DNA of 11,301 bases from JARIHD01 sp035629475. Its GTDB lineage: Bacteria; Patescibacteriota; Saccharimonadia; Saccharimonadales; UBA4665. Under the pieces are notes generated by a model. It did no database searches, was not told where the DNA came from, and saw only the letters and a list, made by a program, of their open reading frames with translations. Positions within the stretch are counted from its first letter, which is position 1; each line of letters begins with the position of its first letter. This document shows positions 1-7,184 of the stretch, piece after piece. The position numbers and the translations under genes were made by a program. The DNA lies in NCBI GenBank assembly GCA_035629475.1, contig DASPHS010000136.1:1-11301 (forward strand). The letters are read 5' to 3'.

Positions 1-1
1 A

Positions 2-856
2 CATTTAGGTAAAGCGGTTGTCATTTCAGACCGCCCCGTCGCTATTCTTGGGCCAGCACGCAAACAATGGCTTAAACTGGCGCGGGTTATCCAGAAACAG
101 CGTTCGGCAACACTTAATGCCGATAAGATACTAAAATATACGCACACTATTACACGCATGCAGCATATGCGGTTCACCCATAAGGAAGCGCTCCAGGATA
201 CGGAGGCAGCGGTCTACTTCCTCACCCCGGCCATGTGCAGCCTCTTGCCGGCGCACTGTTACACGATTTATATTACGGCCACCCTCTCTCATACCGTAGC
301 TGCCAATATTATTGAGCAACTGCCCACTGAGGCACTCATTGTTGATTATGACCAGCAGATGACATGGGACAGCTTACAGTTGCAGCCTAAAAGCGCACTA
401 GAGCGACAAGTTACCGATGAATGGGATAGGGTCAGCAATTTCCTAGCAGCTAATGATATCACCATCCGTTCTCTACGCTACGCCGACCGCACCCATAATA
501 TTGACGCCATGGACGATGCACTGGACACCCTACTGAGCATGTCCCACCGCTTTATGCACATAGCAAACGACTTCCAGCGAGCCCTGGAGCTCGCCAGGCC
601 GCTCCGTATACCGCGCGACTTGCGCGAAGAATATGATCTACTGATTATTCTTGCGCATCGCGTACAAGCTCTCAGCCCTGGTGCCTACTCGCAGCGCTTC
701 CTGGAGTCGTATAACGAAGATGATACGTTCTTCTTATACGACCACACCAAGCGTCGTTTTGTTGTCAGTGGCGAGTCGCTGGCCGAGGCAGTACAACGGC
801 ATCTGCATGCAGGACGCCGCACCCTTGCCCGTCGCCTGCATGCAGCACTTTCCTAG
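2..856 (+). CDS. Hypothetical protein, 5'-truncated by the window edge
   Basis: The reading frame is open from the first full codon in the window to a TAG at 854-856, so the true start lies to the left and at least 284 residues are encoded. An internal ATG at 158 would give 232 residues. The in-frame upstream sequence (beginning HLGKAVVISDRPVAILGPAR) looks like ordinary protein, so I prefer a truncated longer gene. The visible part is soluble and probably mostly helical, with no membrane segment, signal peptide or recognisable catalytic motif. The segment around window residues 24-60 is basic and could bind nucleic acid or be structural, but that is a guess. The family is not recognised. Its stop overlaps the stop of the convergent CDP-lipid synthase gene by 4 bp (CTAG), leaving no room for a separate terminator. 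Confidence 0.75.
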   Translation, partial: HLGKAVVISDRPVAILGPARKQWLKLARVIQKQRSATLNADKILKYTHTITRMQHMRFTHKEALQDTEAAVYFLTPAMCSLLPAHCYTIYITATLSHTVAANIIEQLPTEALIVDYDQQMTWDSLQLQPKSALERQVTDEWDRVSNFLAANDITIRSLRYADRTHNIDAMDDALDTLLSMSHRFMHIANDFQRALELARPLRIPRDLREEYDLLIILAHRVQALSPGAYSQRFLESYNEDDTFFLYDHTKRRFVVSGESLAEAVQRHLHAGRRTLARRLHAALS

Positions 857-1410
857 AGCGGACTTTCCTTGAGCCCGGCAAAGTAGCCGATGACCGTCGA
901 TATGACGTGCACCAACAACCACAGTCCAAGTAGCCAGGCGTACTGCCATAACCCCAGTGACACGAACGGCATAGTGGCGATGGCACCACCGATAATATAA
1001 TCGGTCTGATCAAACGGGAACCATCCCTTGCCCGGTGCGATACCGCGCTGCCTTTTAAAGAAGCTCTCGATTGCATCACCGCCCAAAGCACCAATGGCGA
1101 ATAATGGACCCATGAGCAACGTTGGCAGCTGCGCGTAATCAACTTGGTCGGTTAAGGCACGGATAGCGTCAACATTGCCGACCAGGTACTGCTGGAGCCA
1201 CAAGGTCAGGGTGCCAAAAATAATACCGGTCACCATGCCACGCCAGGTTTTGTGCGAACCAAAGATACGCTTTCCCCGAAATGAGCGGCCGCCATCAATA
1301 GGCGCATCATAGGGCCTGAGTAGTGGTATCTTGGCAGCAAAAATGGGCACGACGTTAGCAATACCTGCCGGCAGAAAGAACCATAACGCAAAAAAGATAT
1401 CCTCAAACAT
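853..1410 (-). CDS. CarS-like CDP-lipid synthase (CDP-archaeol synthase family), integral membrane
   Basis: Predicted to transfer CMP from CTP to a lipid phosphate at the membrane, giving the activated CDP-lipid used by CDP-alcohol phosphatidyltransferases. The family hallmarks are present in order in 185 residues: an N-terminal PAGIANVVPIFA segment (14-25), PIDGGRSFRGKRIFGSHKTWRG (starting at 37) and GDAIESFFKRQRG (111-123) followed by FDQTDYIIGG (133-142). About four hydrophobic helices separate these blocks (roughly 3-25, 58-77, 97-113 and 143-178). The length fits the CarS family and is shorter than typical bacterial CdsA. The archaeal enzymes use unsaturated archaetidic acid. The bacterial substrate could instead be a diacyl phosphatidic acid, and sequence alone does not decide. 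It is the last gene of a three-gene operon: the ATG at 1410 lies inside the PHP gene with an 8-bp overlap, suggesting translational coupling. Family assignment is firm; substrate is inferred. Confidence 0.88.
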   Translation of the reverse strand: MFEDIFFALWFFLPAGIANVVPIFAAKIPLLRPYDAPIDGGRSFRGKRIFGSHKTWRGMVTGIIFGTLTLWLQQYLVGNVDAIRALTDQVDYAQLPTLLMGPLFAIGALGGDAIESFFKRQRGIAPGKGWFPFDQTDYIIGGAIATMPFVSLGLWQYAWLLGLWLLVHVISTVIGYFAGLKESPL

Positions 1411-2062
1411 GACGCTTAGCGCTCCATTTCTTTAGGCGGTTTATCCGCGGATACAGCATGCCCTGCAGGCCGGCAAAGCCAGTGTGGTGTGTGGCCTGCT
1501 GCAATAACCCTACCAGCGTATCACGTGTGGGCATAGCGGCAAGGCTCATGTAGGTTCTCCCCCAACCATGCAACCCGTGACTGTCACTACTCGCAGCACT
1601 GACTACGCCGTTCGACCGGGCCCATCGACGAGCCATAACACCACGGTGCTGCAGCAATGCCCGGCCATTGTATACCTCGATAATATCGACATCGGCAGCA
1701 ATAGCTGTGGCCGTGGCCTTGCTCAAGCCCTTACGATGGGTCTCAAAAGGATGCGGCACATATACCAGGCCATCCTGGCTACGGATACGGGCGGTCGCCT
1801 CAGCGGCGCTGAGACCAGGTGGCACCAGCTCTGTAAGAAATAGGCCTATGATCTCTCCTTCGGTGGTCATAATTTCTTCGCCAACGATAATACAATCGCC
1901 CAATTCAGCGTGCAGCTGCTGGGCGAAAGCGATAGTATTGTGATCGGTAATGGCGATGCAATGCAGCCGTCCGGACTGCAACATCAGGCGATATTGGCTT
2001 GCAGTAAGTGCCCCGTCGGGTGAGGCGCCAGAATGTGTGTGAAGGTCAACATTGAACGCCAT
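1403..2062 (-). CDS. PHP-domain metal-dependent phosphoesterase
   Basis: A 219-residue stand-alone PHP domain. The metal-binding motifs are all visible: DLHTHS (H8, H10), D16, ITDHN (D40, H41), GEEI (E62/E63), PHPF (H104), DIIEVYNGR (126-134) and SDSH (D160, H162). This set matches COG0613-type PHP hydrolases, which cleave phosphomonoesters or phosphodiesters with a cluster of two or three metals. There is no polymerase or other extra domain. The start at 2062 lies 6 bp after the stop of the phosphatidyltransferase gene and has no clear Shine-Dalgarno motif, so translation probably depends on reinitiation. The end overlaps the CarS-like gene by 8 bp. Placement between two phospholipid enzymes suggests it could remove a phosphate from a phosphatidyl-alcohol phosphate. 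That role is an inference. Other PHP proteins of this size act on RNA ends, nucleotides or histidinol phosphate. Confidence 0.88.
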   Translation of the reverse strand: MAFNVDLHTHSGASPDGALTASQYRLMLQSGRLHCIAITDHNTIAFAQQLHAELGDCIIVGEEIMTTEGEIIGLFLTELVPPGLSAAEATARIRSQDGLVYVPHPFETHRKGLSKATATAIAADVDIIEVYNGRALLQHRGVMARRWARSNGVVSAASSDSHGLHGWGRTYMSLAAMPTRDTLVGLLQQATHHTGFAGLQGMLYPRINRLKKWSAKRHV

Positions 2063-2068
2063 GATGCG

Positions 2069-2695
2069 CTACAACTTACTACTGATGCGGACAAGCCGTT
2101 GCAAAGCAGTGTAGCTGGCCAGCACTGCAATAACTGCGACTGCGACCATAAGGTAACCGCTCAGCAGCCCCACTACCAGCACAGCCATGCGCATTTCAAA
2201 CGTCAGCAGCCCATCAGCGAACATGCGATTTAAGGTTGCGTGCGGGATTGCCTTCTCACTGCTGGCAACTGCGGCTTCTCCCTTTGCCTTTACGTAACTC
2301 ACACACAAGGAAGCGCCACAAGCCGCGACAGCCCAAGCCGAAGCGGTAGGATGGTCGCCAACAGCAAAGAAATATGCCGCACCGGTATAGAGCATCACTT
2401 CTTTCATACGGTCGGTTGAGGCATCCAATAGCATACCCTTTACGCTCGTACGGTTTTGCAAACGTGCTAATTCCCCGTCAAGTGTATCGAATAAGCCAAA
2501 TATAACTAGCAGGATCGCCCCGAGTACGTGGTAATCGATGGCGATCAGCCAGGCAATCGGAATATGCGTCAGCGTCCCAAATATAGTTACCGCGTTGGGA
2601 GTAATCCGGCCACCACTTACTTTATGAAGCACTACCGCTACTCGGCGCATAAACGCCCTGACGGCGGTTTTAATCACCAGCACTGCCTTATTCAT
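2069..2695 (-). CDS. CDP-alcohol phosphatidyltransferase, PIP/AIP synthase-like
   Basis: An integral membrane enzyme of 208 residues that joins an alcohol to a CDP-activated lipid with release of CMP. The complete family signature D-x2-DG-x2-AR-x8-G-x3-D-x3-D is present at D70, D73, G74, A77, R78, G87, D91 and D95. D95 is the expected catalytic base. Two other stretches resemble bacterial phosphatidylinositol-phosphate synthases and archaeal archaetidylinositol-phosphate synthases more than PgsA: RITPNAVTIFGTL (30-42) and the SYVKAKGEA segment (133-141). Several hydrophobic helices follow (about 43-68, 101-135 and 170-193). It is the first gene of the lipid operon, followed after 6 bp by the PHP gene. 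The ATG at 2695 is only 9 nt from a TACAAT box, so the mRNA may be almost leaderless. The CDP-alcohol transferase class is firm; the inositol-phosphate acceptor is a tentative reading. Confidence 0.9.
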   Translation of the reverse strand: MNKAVLVIKTAVRAFMRRVAVVLHKVSGGRITPNAVTIFGTLTHIPIAWLIAIDYHVLGAILLVIFGLFDTLDGELARLQNRTSVKGMLLDASTDRMKEVMLYTGAAYFFAVGDHPTASAWAVAACGASLCVSYVKAKGEAAVASSEKAIPHATLNRMFADGLLTFEMRMAVLVVGLLSGYLMVAVAVIAVLASYTALQRLVRISSKL

Positions 2696-2704
2696 CTTAT
2701 GTAT

Positions 2705-2710
2705 ATTGTA
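2705..2710 (-). promoter_or_regulatory. -10 box of the lipid operon
   Basis: TACAAT on the minus strand, with 9 nt between it and the ATG at 2695. Transcription would begin about 2-3 nt before the start codon, and there is no Shine-Dalgarno motif. No good -35 box is seen 16-18 bp upstream. It faces a plus-strand TACAAT at 2752-2757, so the 69-bp gap holds two divergent promoters. Confidence 0.5.
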
Positions 2711-2751
2711 GCACTTTTTTGGCTATATATAAGCTTGAGCTGCGTTGCGGG

Positions 2752-2757
2752 TACAAT
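2752..2757 (+). promoter_or_regulatory. -10 box of the 2H phosphoesterase gene, predicted leaderless
   Basis: TACAAT ends exactly 7 nt before the ATG at 2765, so the predicted transcription start coincides with or directly precedes the start codon. TTGAGC at 2735-2740 is only 11 bp away and too close to serve as a normal -35 box. No ribosome binding site precedes the gene. Confidence 0.55.
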
Positions 2758-2764
2758 ACTATAT

Positions 2765-3286
2765 ATGCCCTATCGCTACTACATTGGCCTGAGCTTACCA
2801 AAAGATGCCCATACCCATATAAGTGAGCTCCAAGCCCGCCTGTTTGACCCCGAGATAGTCAGGCAACCACTCGAGCCGCATATCACCCTGTTGCCACCGC
2901 CAGCCCTCGAGCGTATTGACCCGGATATATTATCCGAGCAGATCCGTGCTATCGTACCACGGCACATGCCCCTTACACTGACACTACAACGTGTAGAAAC
3001 CTTTAAGCACAGCGCGATAGCCATTGGCGTAGACAGCCCTGCACTGCACGACCTACAGCGGGCACTGGTGGAACTGTTACCTTCAGGTCATACTGCGGCT
3101 CCCCATACCACCTTTCGGCCGCACGTTACCCTGAACCAGGCGCCGCGTGGGCGGCGAGTACCCCTCGAACTCATAGCAGCATATAGCGACCTACTGGCCG
3201 ATTATCTGCCGTACACCTGCACCATCGATTATGTCACCCTCTACCGTTGGCAAGGGCCTCGCACCTACACTGCTGAACGTCTATAG
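2765..3286 (+). CDS. 2H phosphoesterase, 2'-5' RNA ligase family
   Basis: A 173-residue protein with the two HxT motifs that define the 2H phosphoesterase fold: PHIT (H39, T41) and PHVT (H120, T122), about 80 residues apart as in the family. It begins with the typical first strand MPYRYYIGLSLP. Bacterial members (ThpR/LigT type) act on 2',3'-cyclic phosphates or 2'-5' linkages in RNA or nucleotides. The cellular substrate is usually unknown. I chose the ATG at 2765 because it starts right at the family domain and follows a -10 box. The longer upstream extension to 2528 would run through the divergent phosphatidyltransferase gene and adds no family sequence. A histidine phosphatase gene follows after 17 bp with its own -10 box, so the two may be cotranscribed as well as separately started. 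Confidence 0.85.
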   Translation: MPYRYYIGLSLPKDAHTHISELQARLFDPEIVRQPLEPHITLLPPPALERIDPDILSEQIRAIVPRHMPLTLTLQRVETFKHSAIAIGVDSPALHDLQRALVELLPSGHTAAPHTTFRPHVTLNQAPRGRRVPLELIAAYSDLLADYLPYTCTIDYVTLYRWQGPRTYTAERL

Positions 3287-3290
3287 ATGC

Positions 3291-3296
3291 TATACT
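3291..3296 (+). promoter_or_regulatory. -10 box of the histidine phosphatase gene, predicted leaderless
   Basis: TATACT lies in the 17-bp gap after the 2H gene and ends 7 nt before the ATG at 3304, the same spacing as at 2752-2757. No Shine-Dalgarno motif is present. The -35 region falls inside the upstream gene and has no good match to TTGACA. Confidence 0.5.
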
Positions 3297-3303
3297 GAAC
3301 GCT

Positions 3304-3921
3304 ATGCTAAAGATCTACATTGCCCGTCATGGCCAAGATAAAGATAACGCTGCTGGCATCTTGAATGGCCGGCGCGATCAGCCACTTACCGACATTGGCC
3401 TGAAACAGGCCCAGGATCTGACACGGACTATATGGTCCAATAACCTTCATTTTGATGCCGTCTATTGCTCACCCTTGCAGCGCGCGTACCGGACAGCCGA
3501 AATCATTACCGATACATTGGAATTGCCCAAACCAGTTGTGCGGGAAGGTCTTATAGAGCGGGATTTCGGTGTTATGACGGGCGTGGCCCAGAGCAAGATT
3601 GAAGCGTTGTGCGCACCAGACATCATCAAGTCGGAAACGATTACCTATTTCCTGAACCCCGAGGGCGCAGAGACATTCCCTGAACTGCTCGGACGTGCAC
3701 GACGGATACTCGCCGAGGTACAATCCGACCATACTGACGGGAGCGTGCTGCTCGTAACACACGGTGACTTCGGCAAAATGCTCTTTGCCGCCTACTATGA
3801 GCTGGAGTGGCAGCCAGTACTCAGCATGTTCCATTTTGGCAATTCTGAGCTGCTGGAGCTATCGAAAGATACGACTCCCATCGACGCTCACATCTACCAA
3901 ACCACCCAGTTCAACACCTAG
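3304..3921 (+). CDS. Histidine phosphatase superfamily protein (phosphoglycerate mutase-like)
   Basis: A 205-residue cytoplasmic enzyme of the histidine phosphatase branch. The N-terminal ARHGQ gives the phospho-accepting H9 with R8. SPLQRAYRTA supplies R60 and R63 of the phosphate pocket, E85 in the LIERDFG segment is the likely acid/base, and VTHGD supplies the second histidine H153. Members range from cofactor-dependent phosphoglycerate mutases to broad phosphatases such as GpmB, CobC and TIGAR-like enzymes. The long insertion typical of true phosphoglycerate mutases is not obvious, so a small-molecule phosphatase is the safer reading. Translation appears to start at 3304 without a leader. 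The stop TAG (3919-3921) is directly followed by the complement of the helicase stop codon (3922-3924), so the two convergent genes abut with no spacer. Confidence 0.87.
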   Translation: MLKIYIARHGQDKDNAAGILNGRRDQPLTDIGLKQAQDLTRTIWSNNLHFDAVYCSPLQRAYRTAEIITDTLELPKPVVREGLIERDFGVMTGVAQSKIEALCAPDIIKSETITYFLNPEGAETFPELLGRARRILAEVQSDHTDGSVLLVTHGDFGKMLFAAYYELEWQPVLSMFHFGNSELLELSKDTTPIDAHIYQTTQFNT

Positions 3922-5481
3922 TTACATACTCTTTATTTCAACGCCCTCGCCGAAATGTTTCTCCAGCCGTTTATGTATGGAACCGGGGTGGCGTCCAAAC
4001 ATTGTGCTCAACTCCTTGAGCTTAACACCATCTTCAAAGGCTTTTTTGAGTTTTTCGTCATCATCTGCAGCCCAGGCTTTGTAAGCGTTCGGATAATTTT
4101 GACGCATCTTCTCAAGCTTGTCTTGCCATTGCCCTGACGTATCTGATTTGTCGATAACCTTCTTGTCTTCTTCGGGCTCATCAGCACGCTTGGCTTCTTC
4201 GGTTTCCCATTGCGTAATCCAGGCTGCATTATCAGCAACTGCCTGGTGGCTTTTTTCGCGCAGTTCAGCATCTATCTGTTTGGCCAATGGGCTGACACGA
4301 AGCGCCATACCGTTGAGCCCTTCCAGCACAAGGTAATCAAGGCTTCGCACTCGCGACAAAGCCACATAGCCCATGCCCTCAACGAATGCCCGGCTCAGAT
4401 CGATGCGAGCAGCGTCCAAGGTCATACCTTGGCTCTTGTGTACCGTAATCGCCCATGCAAGGCGCAGCGGCAACTGAAACAAGCTAGCACGTTTTTTATC
4501 ACCATCCATCAGTTCCCAGGTTTCGACTTTCATGGTCACTTCCCTGCCATTTGTCAAAGCGACAATCGGGTAATCGGTCAGCGAATCAAAGCCGATGACC
4601 GTTCCTAGGCTACCGTTCACGTACTTACGGTCCTGGGCATTCTTAATACACATTACTTGGGCGCCCTTTTTAAGGCGCAGTACCTCTGGTGCCAGACAGG
4701 AGCGCTTCAGCTGGTCAACATAGTTCTTAGCACCTCGGGTTTCCATCTCGTATTCATGGACTTCCTCGTCCAATTCATCCAAATGCTCGTGGTTGACGGA
4801 ATCAACATCGATATTAACCGTCAGGAGGCGGGTATACGCTACATCCGGCTGCATAGCCACTTTGGAGCGGTCCTGGAGTAGCTGTAACTGGCTGCGCGTT
4901 AAGACACCCGCCCTGATACCATTGAGAATGGTGGTGTATGCCTCGTCATCCTTTTGCCGGAACTGCGTCTCCAAATAACATACAGTGAATACATTTTGTA
5001 GCCAAGCGCGCGAACTTGTGACAAAACCACCTTGTTTGCCATCCTGCCTGTTAACGGGTGGCAGCTGAAAAAAGTCGCCACACAAGATAACCTGCATACC
5101 ACCAAAAGGCTCCTTGATGCCGCGTACGTACTGCAGAATGTCATCTACAATATCAAGCCGGAAATCGTGCAGCATGCTCACCTCATCAATAACCAGCACG
5201 TCGGCCTTCTTGATGAGTTCCTGCCGTGTTTTCGCCAGATTGGATGCCATACGCTTATGAAAGGTATCGTGCACTCCCATGCCAGACCAGGCGTGGATGG
5301 TAGTGCCGTTAAGGTGAGTCGCTGCCAGACCAGTTGTGGCAGTAACCGCAACGCTCTTGCCCTGCTTACGCGCACGACGAATGTATTTGTTAAGCACATA
5401 TGTTTTACCGGCACCGGCTGCACCGGTGAGTAATACGGATTTTCCCGCCTCCATAATGGCCAACGCTTGTTCCTGCGTCAC
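3922..5481 (-). CDS. Pif1-family DNA helicase with C-terminal Myb-like HTH
   Basis: A 519-residue superfamily 1B helicase expected to translocate 5' to 3' on single-stranded DNA and unwind duplexes or G-quadruplexes. Motifs in order: Walker A GAAGAGKT (20-27), motif Ia ATTGLAATHLNG with TIHAWSG (48-67), Walker B VLVIDEVSM (95-103), motif III GDFFQLPPV (135-143), ETQFRQ (171-176), the AITVHKSQGMTLD block (344-356) and motif VI GYVALSRVRS (371-380). A charged linker (about 423-455) leads to a C-terminal domain (460-510) with an AW-x-DDDEKL stretch, an F-x-x-GVKLKELSTMFGR helix pair and SIHKRLEKHF, which looks like a Myb/SANT-type helix-turn-helix. The start is GTG at 5481, supported by a GAGGG ribosome binding site 6 nt upstream (5488-5492) and by the N-terminal match to the family. 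The gene has its own promoter and does not seem to be part of the ABC operon. Confidence 0.9.
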   Translation of the reverse strand: MTQEQALAIMEAGKSVLLTGAAGAGKTYVLNKYIRRARKQGKSVAVTATTGLAATHLNGTTIHAWSGMGVHDTFHKRMASNLAKTRQELIKKADVLVIDEVSMLHDFRLDIVDDILQYVRGIKEPFGGMQVILCGDFFQLPPVNRQDGKQGGFVTSSRAWLQNVFTVCYLETQFRQKDDEAYTTILNGIRAGVLTRSQLQLLQDRSKVAMQPDVAYTRLLTVNIDVDSVNHEHLDELDEEVHEYEMETRGAKNYVDQLKRSCLAPEVLRLKKGAQVMCIKNAQDRKYVNGSLGTVIGFDSLTDYPIVALTNGREVTMKVETWELMDGDKKRASLFQLPLRLAWAITVHKSQGMTLDAARIDLSRAFVEGMGYVALSRVRSLDYLVLEGLNGMALRVSPLAKQIDAELREKSHQAVADNAAWITQWETEEAKRADEPEEDKKVIDKSDTSGQWQDKLEKMRQNYPNAYKAWAADDDEKLKKAFEDGVKLKELSTMFGRHPGSIHKRLEKHFGEGVEIKSM

Positions 5482-5507
5482 GCGATTCCCTCACTTTCAG
5501 TACTCCT

Positions 5508-5536
5508 ATTGTACCCAGACATAGGCGTAATGAAAA
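5508..5536 (-). promoter_or_regulatory. Promoter of the Pif1-like helicase gene
   Basis: On the minus strand TTTTCA (5536-5531) and TACAAT (5513-5508) are 17 bp apart. The -10 box lies 26 nt before the GTG start, giving a short leader with a GAGGG ribosome binding site at 5492-5488. This is the only promoter in the window with even a partial -35 match. Confidence 0.5.
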
Positions 5537-5549
5537 ACCATCATGCCTA
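5522..5549. repeat. Imperfect inverted repeat upstream of the helicase promoter
   Basis: TAGGCGTAATG (5522-5532) and CATCATGCCTA (5539-5549) form an 11-bp dyad with 9 matching pairs and a 6-base A-rich centre. It lies just after the end of the ABC operon and overlaps the -35 element of the helicase promoter. There is no T tract after it in the minus direction, so it is a poor intrinsic terminator. It could be an operator, or it could be chance. Confidence 0.35.
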
Positions 5550-5566
5550 AAATGTCAAAAATACAG

Positions 5567-6385
5567 CTACCGGGCGCCGATAAGGTTGGCGCTCTCGTAC
5601 TTATTGAGCGCCCGCCTAAACAGCCAGAGTGAGAACGTCAGCCAGAACGCCGCCACCACAACCCCGACACCTATAAGCTCCCAATGCACGCCGCGTAGCA
5701 CATCCAGTGGTACGGCTGCGTAGAACAAGGCCGGTACGCCGAGCAACAGCCCGGTGCGGATAGGCCCGGTCAGCACACCGGCCGGATACTCACCCGCCCC
5801 CAGAAAGAACACACCTATACTGCGACTAATACGCTCACTGTCAAACAGATAAAAGGCGATGACATTCGGGAGCAACAGTACAAAGCACCAGAACACGACA
5901 CAGGCCACGACAAGCATCAGGGCGAATGGCAGGACGGCCAGCGGATCGATACCTTTGTAGATTGCATACCATAGCAGCACGCCAATGCCGAATAGCATGT
6001 CCCCGACGGTTGTTATGTCCATATTACTGCTAGCAACATTGCCCAGTACCGATGTGGGCTTGGTTAAGAACGCATCCATCGACCCCGTATCGACATGCCG
6101 CGGCATATCCATGAGTCCCACGCACAGGAATGAAGTCAGGCCAAATACCAAAGCGTTAACCCCCATCATGCCGATAAAATCTACGCCACTCCAGCCGTTT
6201 ACCGTGCCGAATTGATGGAAGAAGAATAGCCAGGCAGCAACAAGAGCGCTGTTATTTACCATCATGCCGATAATCTGCATGATGAATGCGCCGCGAAGCG
6301 CTGCAGCCGCCTTGAACTGTACGATCAGACTCGCTCTATAGACCCGCAAGTCATGCCGGATATGGCGTAGTACATTAGCCACCAT
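5567..6385 (-). CDS. ABC-2 type exporter permease (COG3694-like)
   Basis: The second membrane subunit of the ABC exporter, about 272 residues with six likely membrane helices (around 28-55, 68-92, 126-146, 150-182, 212-230 and 237-256). Two features match the COG3694 family: the cytoplasmic GSMDAFLTKP segment (101-110) and the EYPAGVLTGPIR stretch (199-210), with a C-terminal KYESA. A further upstream start at 6457 is possible but its extra residues (Cys/Ser rich) look nothing like the family and would overlap the first permease by 83 bp. I place the start at the ATG at 6385, which overlaps the previous gene by 11 bp. A GAGG motif sits only 3 nt before this ATG and 6 nt before the adjacent in-frame GTG at 6382, so GTG could be the true start. 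Substrate unknown. Confidence 0.85.
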   Translation of the reverse strand: MVANVLRHIRHDLRVYRASLIVQFKAAAALRGAFIMQIIGMMVNNSALVAAWLFFFHQFGTVNGWSGVDFIGMMGVNALVFGLTSFLCVGLMDMPRHVDTGSMDAFLTKPTSVLGNVASSNMDITTVGDMLFGIGVLLWYAIYKGIDPLAVLPFALMLVVACVVFWCFVLLLPNVIAFYLFDSERISRSIGVFFLGAGEYPAGVLTGPIRTGLLLGVPALFYAAVPLDVLRGVHWELIGVGVVVAAFWLTFSLWLFRRALNKYESANLIGAR

Positions 6386-7184
6386 TAACCTCAATTCGCC
6401 GCTGTGCGGCATGCCATATCCACTGGCAAGTGAGGATGAGCACGATTGACCACACAACCCCAGAAATAATCGTCGGGACTAAGTGAGTAGCCAAGCCAGG
6501 GTTAAACAGCTGCGTGGAAGCCCCAAAGATACCGAACGGCGTGTAACGCAACACTGTTTGGATACCATCAGGTAATAAAGCGACTGGCACGAACGCGCCA
6601 CCAAATATCATGACCGTTTTATCAATAAGACGGTACACCGACTGCGCGTCGTTCAGCCAGAAAGCGACCAGCCCCACGCATAGATACATTGCGCCTGCGG
6701 TCACGACCATCAGGGCAGCCAGTGTGAGCCACCCCAACCAAAAGCCCGGTGTAGCATGAGCCATATTCGGCGCACCGACCATGATGAAAAGCGTACCTGC
6801 AAAGGCCGCCACCAGCACCAGGCACTCAATGATATTCTTACCAAGCTGTTGGCACAGCTTTACAAGCCGCCAATCAAGTGGTCGGACCAAACCCATCTCT
6901 ACTGAACCATCTTTTATGTCGGTTTCTACCCATTTGAACACGCCCCGCACATTCAGGCCGACTATGAATGCAAAATATAAGCCCATACTCCAGATAACAT
7001 TGGCATATGAAAGCGCTATGTCGCCATCGCTCACATGGTACGCCACCTTATAGATGGCGGCCAGTAACCCCAAGCGTAATACACCAAGTGCCACGGACGC
7101 CGCAATCCGTTTTGGGTTAGCACTATCTTCCCGGGCAGCAATACGCACGACGCCCCAGTAGGATGTAAGGGCACGAAGCCTCAC
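6375..7184 (-). CDS. ABC-2 type exporter permease (COG4587-like)
   Basis: The first membrane subunit, 269 residues with about six hydrophobic helices (around 30-50, 61-80, 118-138, 147-178, 188-205 and 235-257). The KDGSVEMGLVRPLDW segment (91-105) corresponds to the cytoplasmic coupling region that precedes LxRP in this family. The start is GTG at 7184. Its GTGA overlaps the TGA of the ATPase gene by 4 bp and an AGGA motif lies 6 nt upstream, so translation is probably coupled. Together with the ATPase and the second permease it forms the COG4586/4587/3694 type of exporter, a heterodimer of two short permeases on one ATPase. No substrate-binding protein is encoded nearby, which agrees with export rather than uptake. 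The transported compound cannot be read from the sequence. Confidence 0.86.
   Translation of the reverse strand: MRLRALTSYWGVVRIAAREDSANPKRIAASVALGVLRLGLLAAIYKVAYHVSDGDIALSYANVIWSMGLYFAFIVGLNVRGVFKWVETDIKDGSVEMGLVRPLDWRLVKLCQQLGKNIIECLVLVAAFAGTLFIMVGAPNMAHATPGFWLGWLTLAALMVVTAGAMYLCVGLVAFWLNDAQSVYRLIDKTVMIFGGAFVPVALLPDGIQTVLRYTPFGIFGASTQLFNPGLATHLVPTIISGVVWSIVLILTCQWIWHAAQRRIEVNGG

Noticed and set aside
2735..2740. TTGAGC as a -35 box for the 2H gene
   Set aside because: The spacing to TACAAT is only 11 bp, far below the usual 16-18.
2528..2764. N-terminal extension of the 2H phosphoesterase to an earlier ATG
   Set aside because: It would overlap the divergent phosphatidyltransferase gene by 168 bp and its promoter, and it adds no family sequence. 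The ATG at 2765 starts at the domain.
6386..6457. N-terminal extension of the second ABC permease to 6457
   Set aside because: The extra residues are rich in Cys and Ser, do not fit the family and would overlap the first permease by 83 bp.
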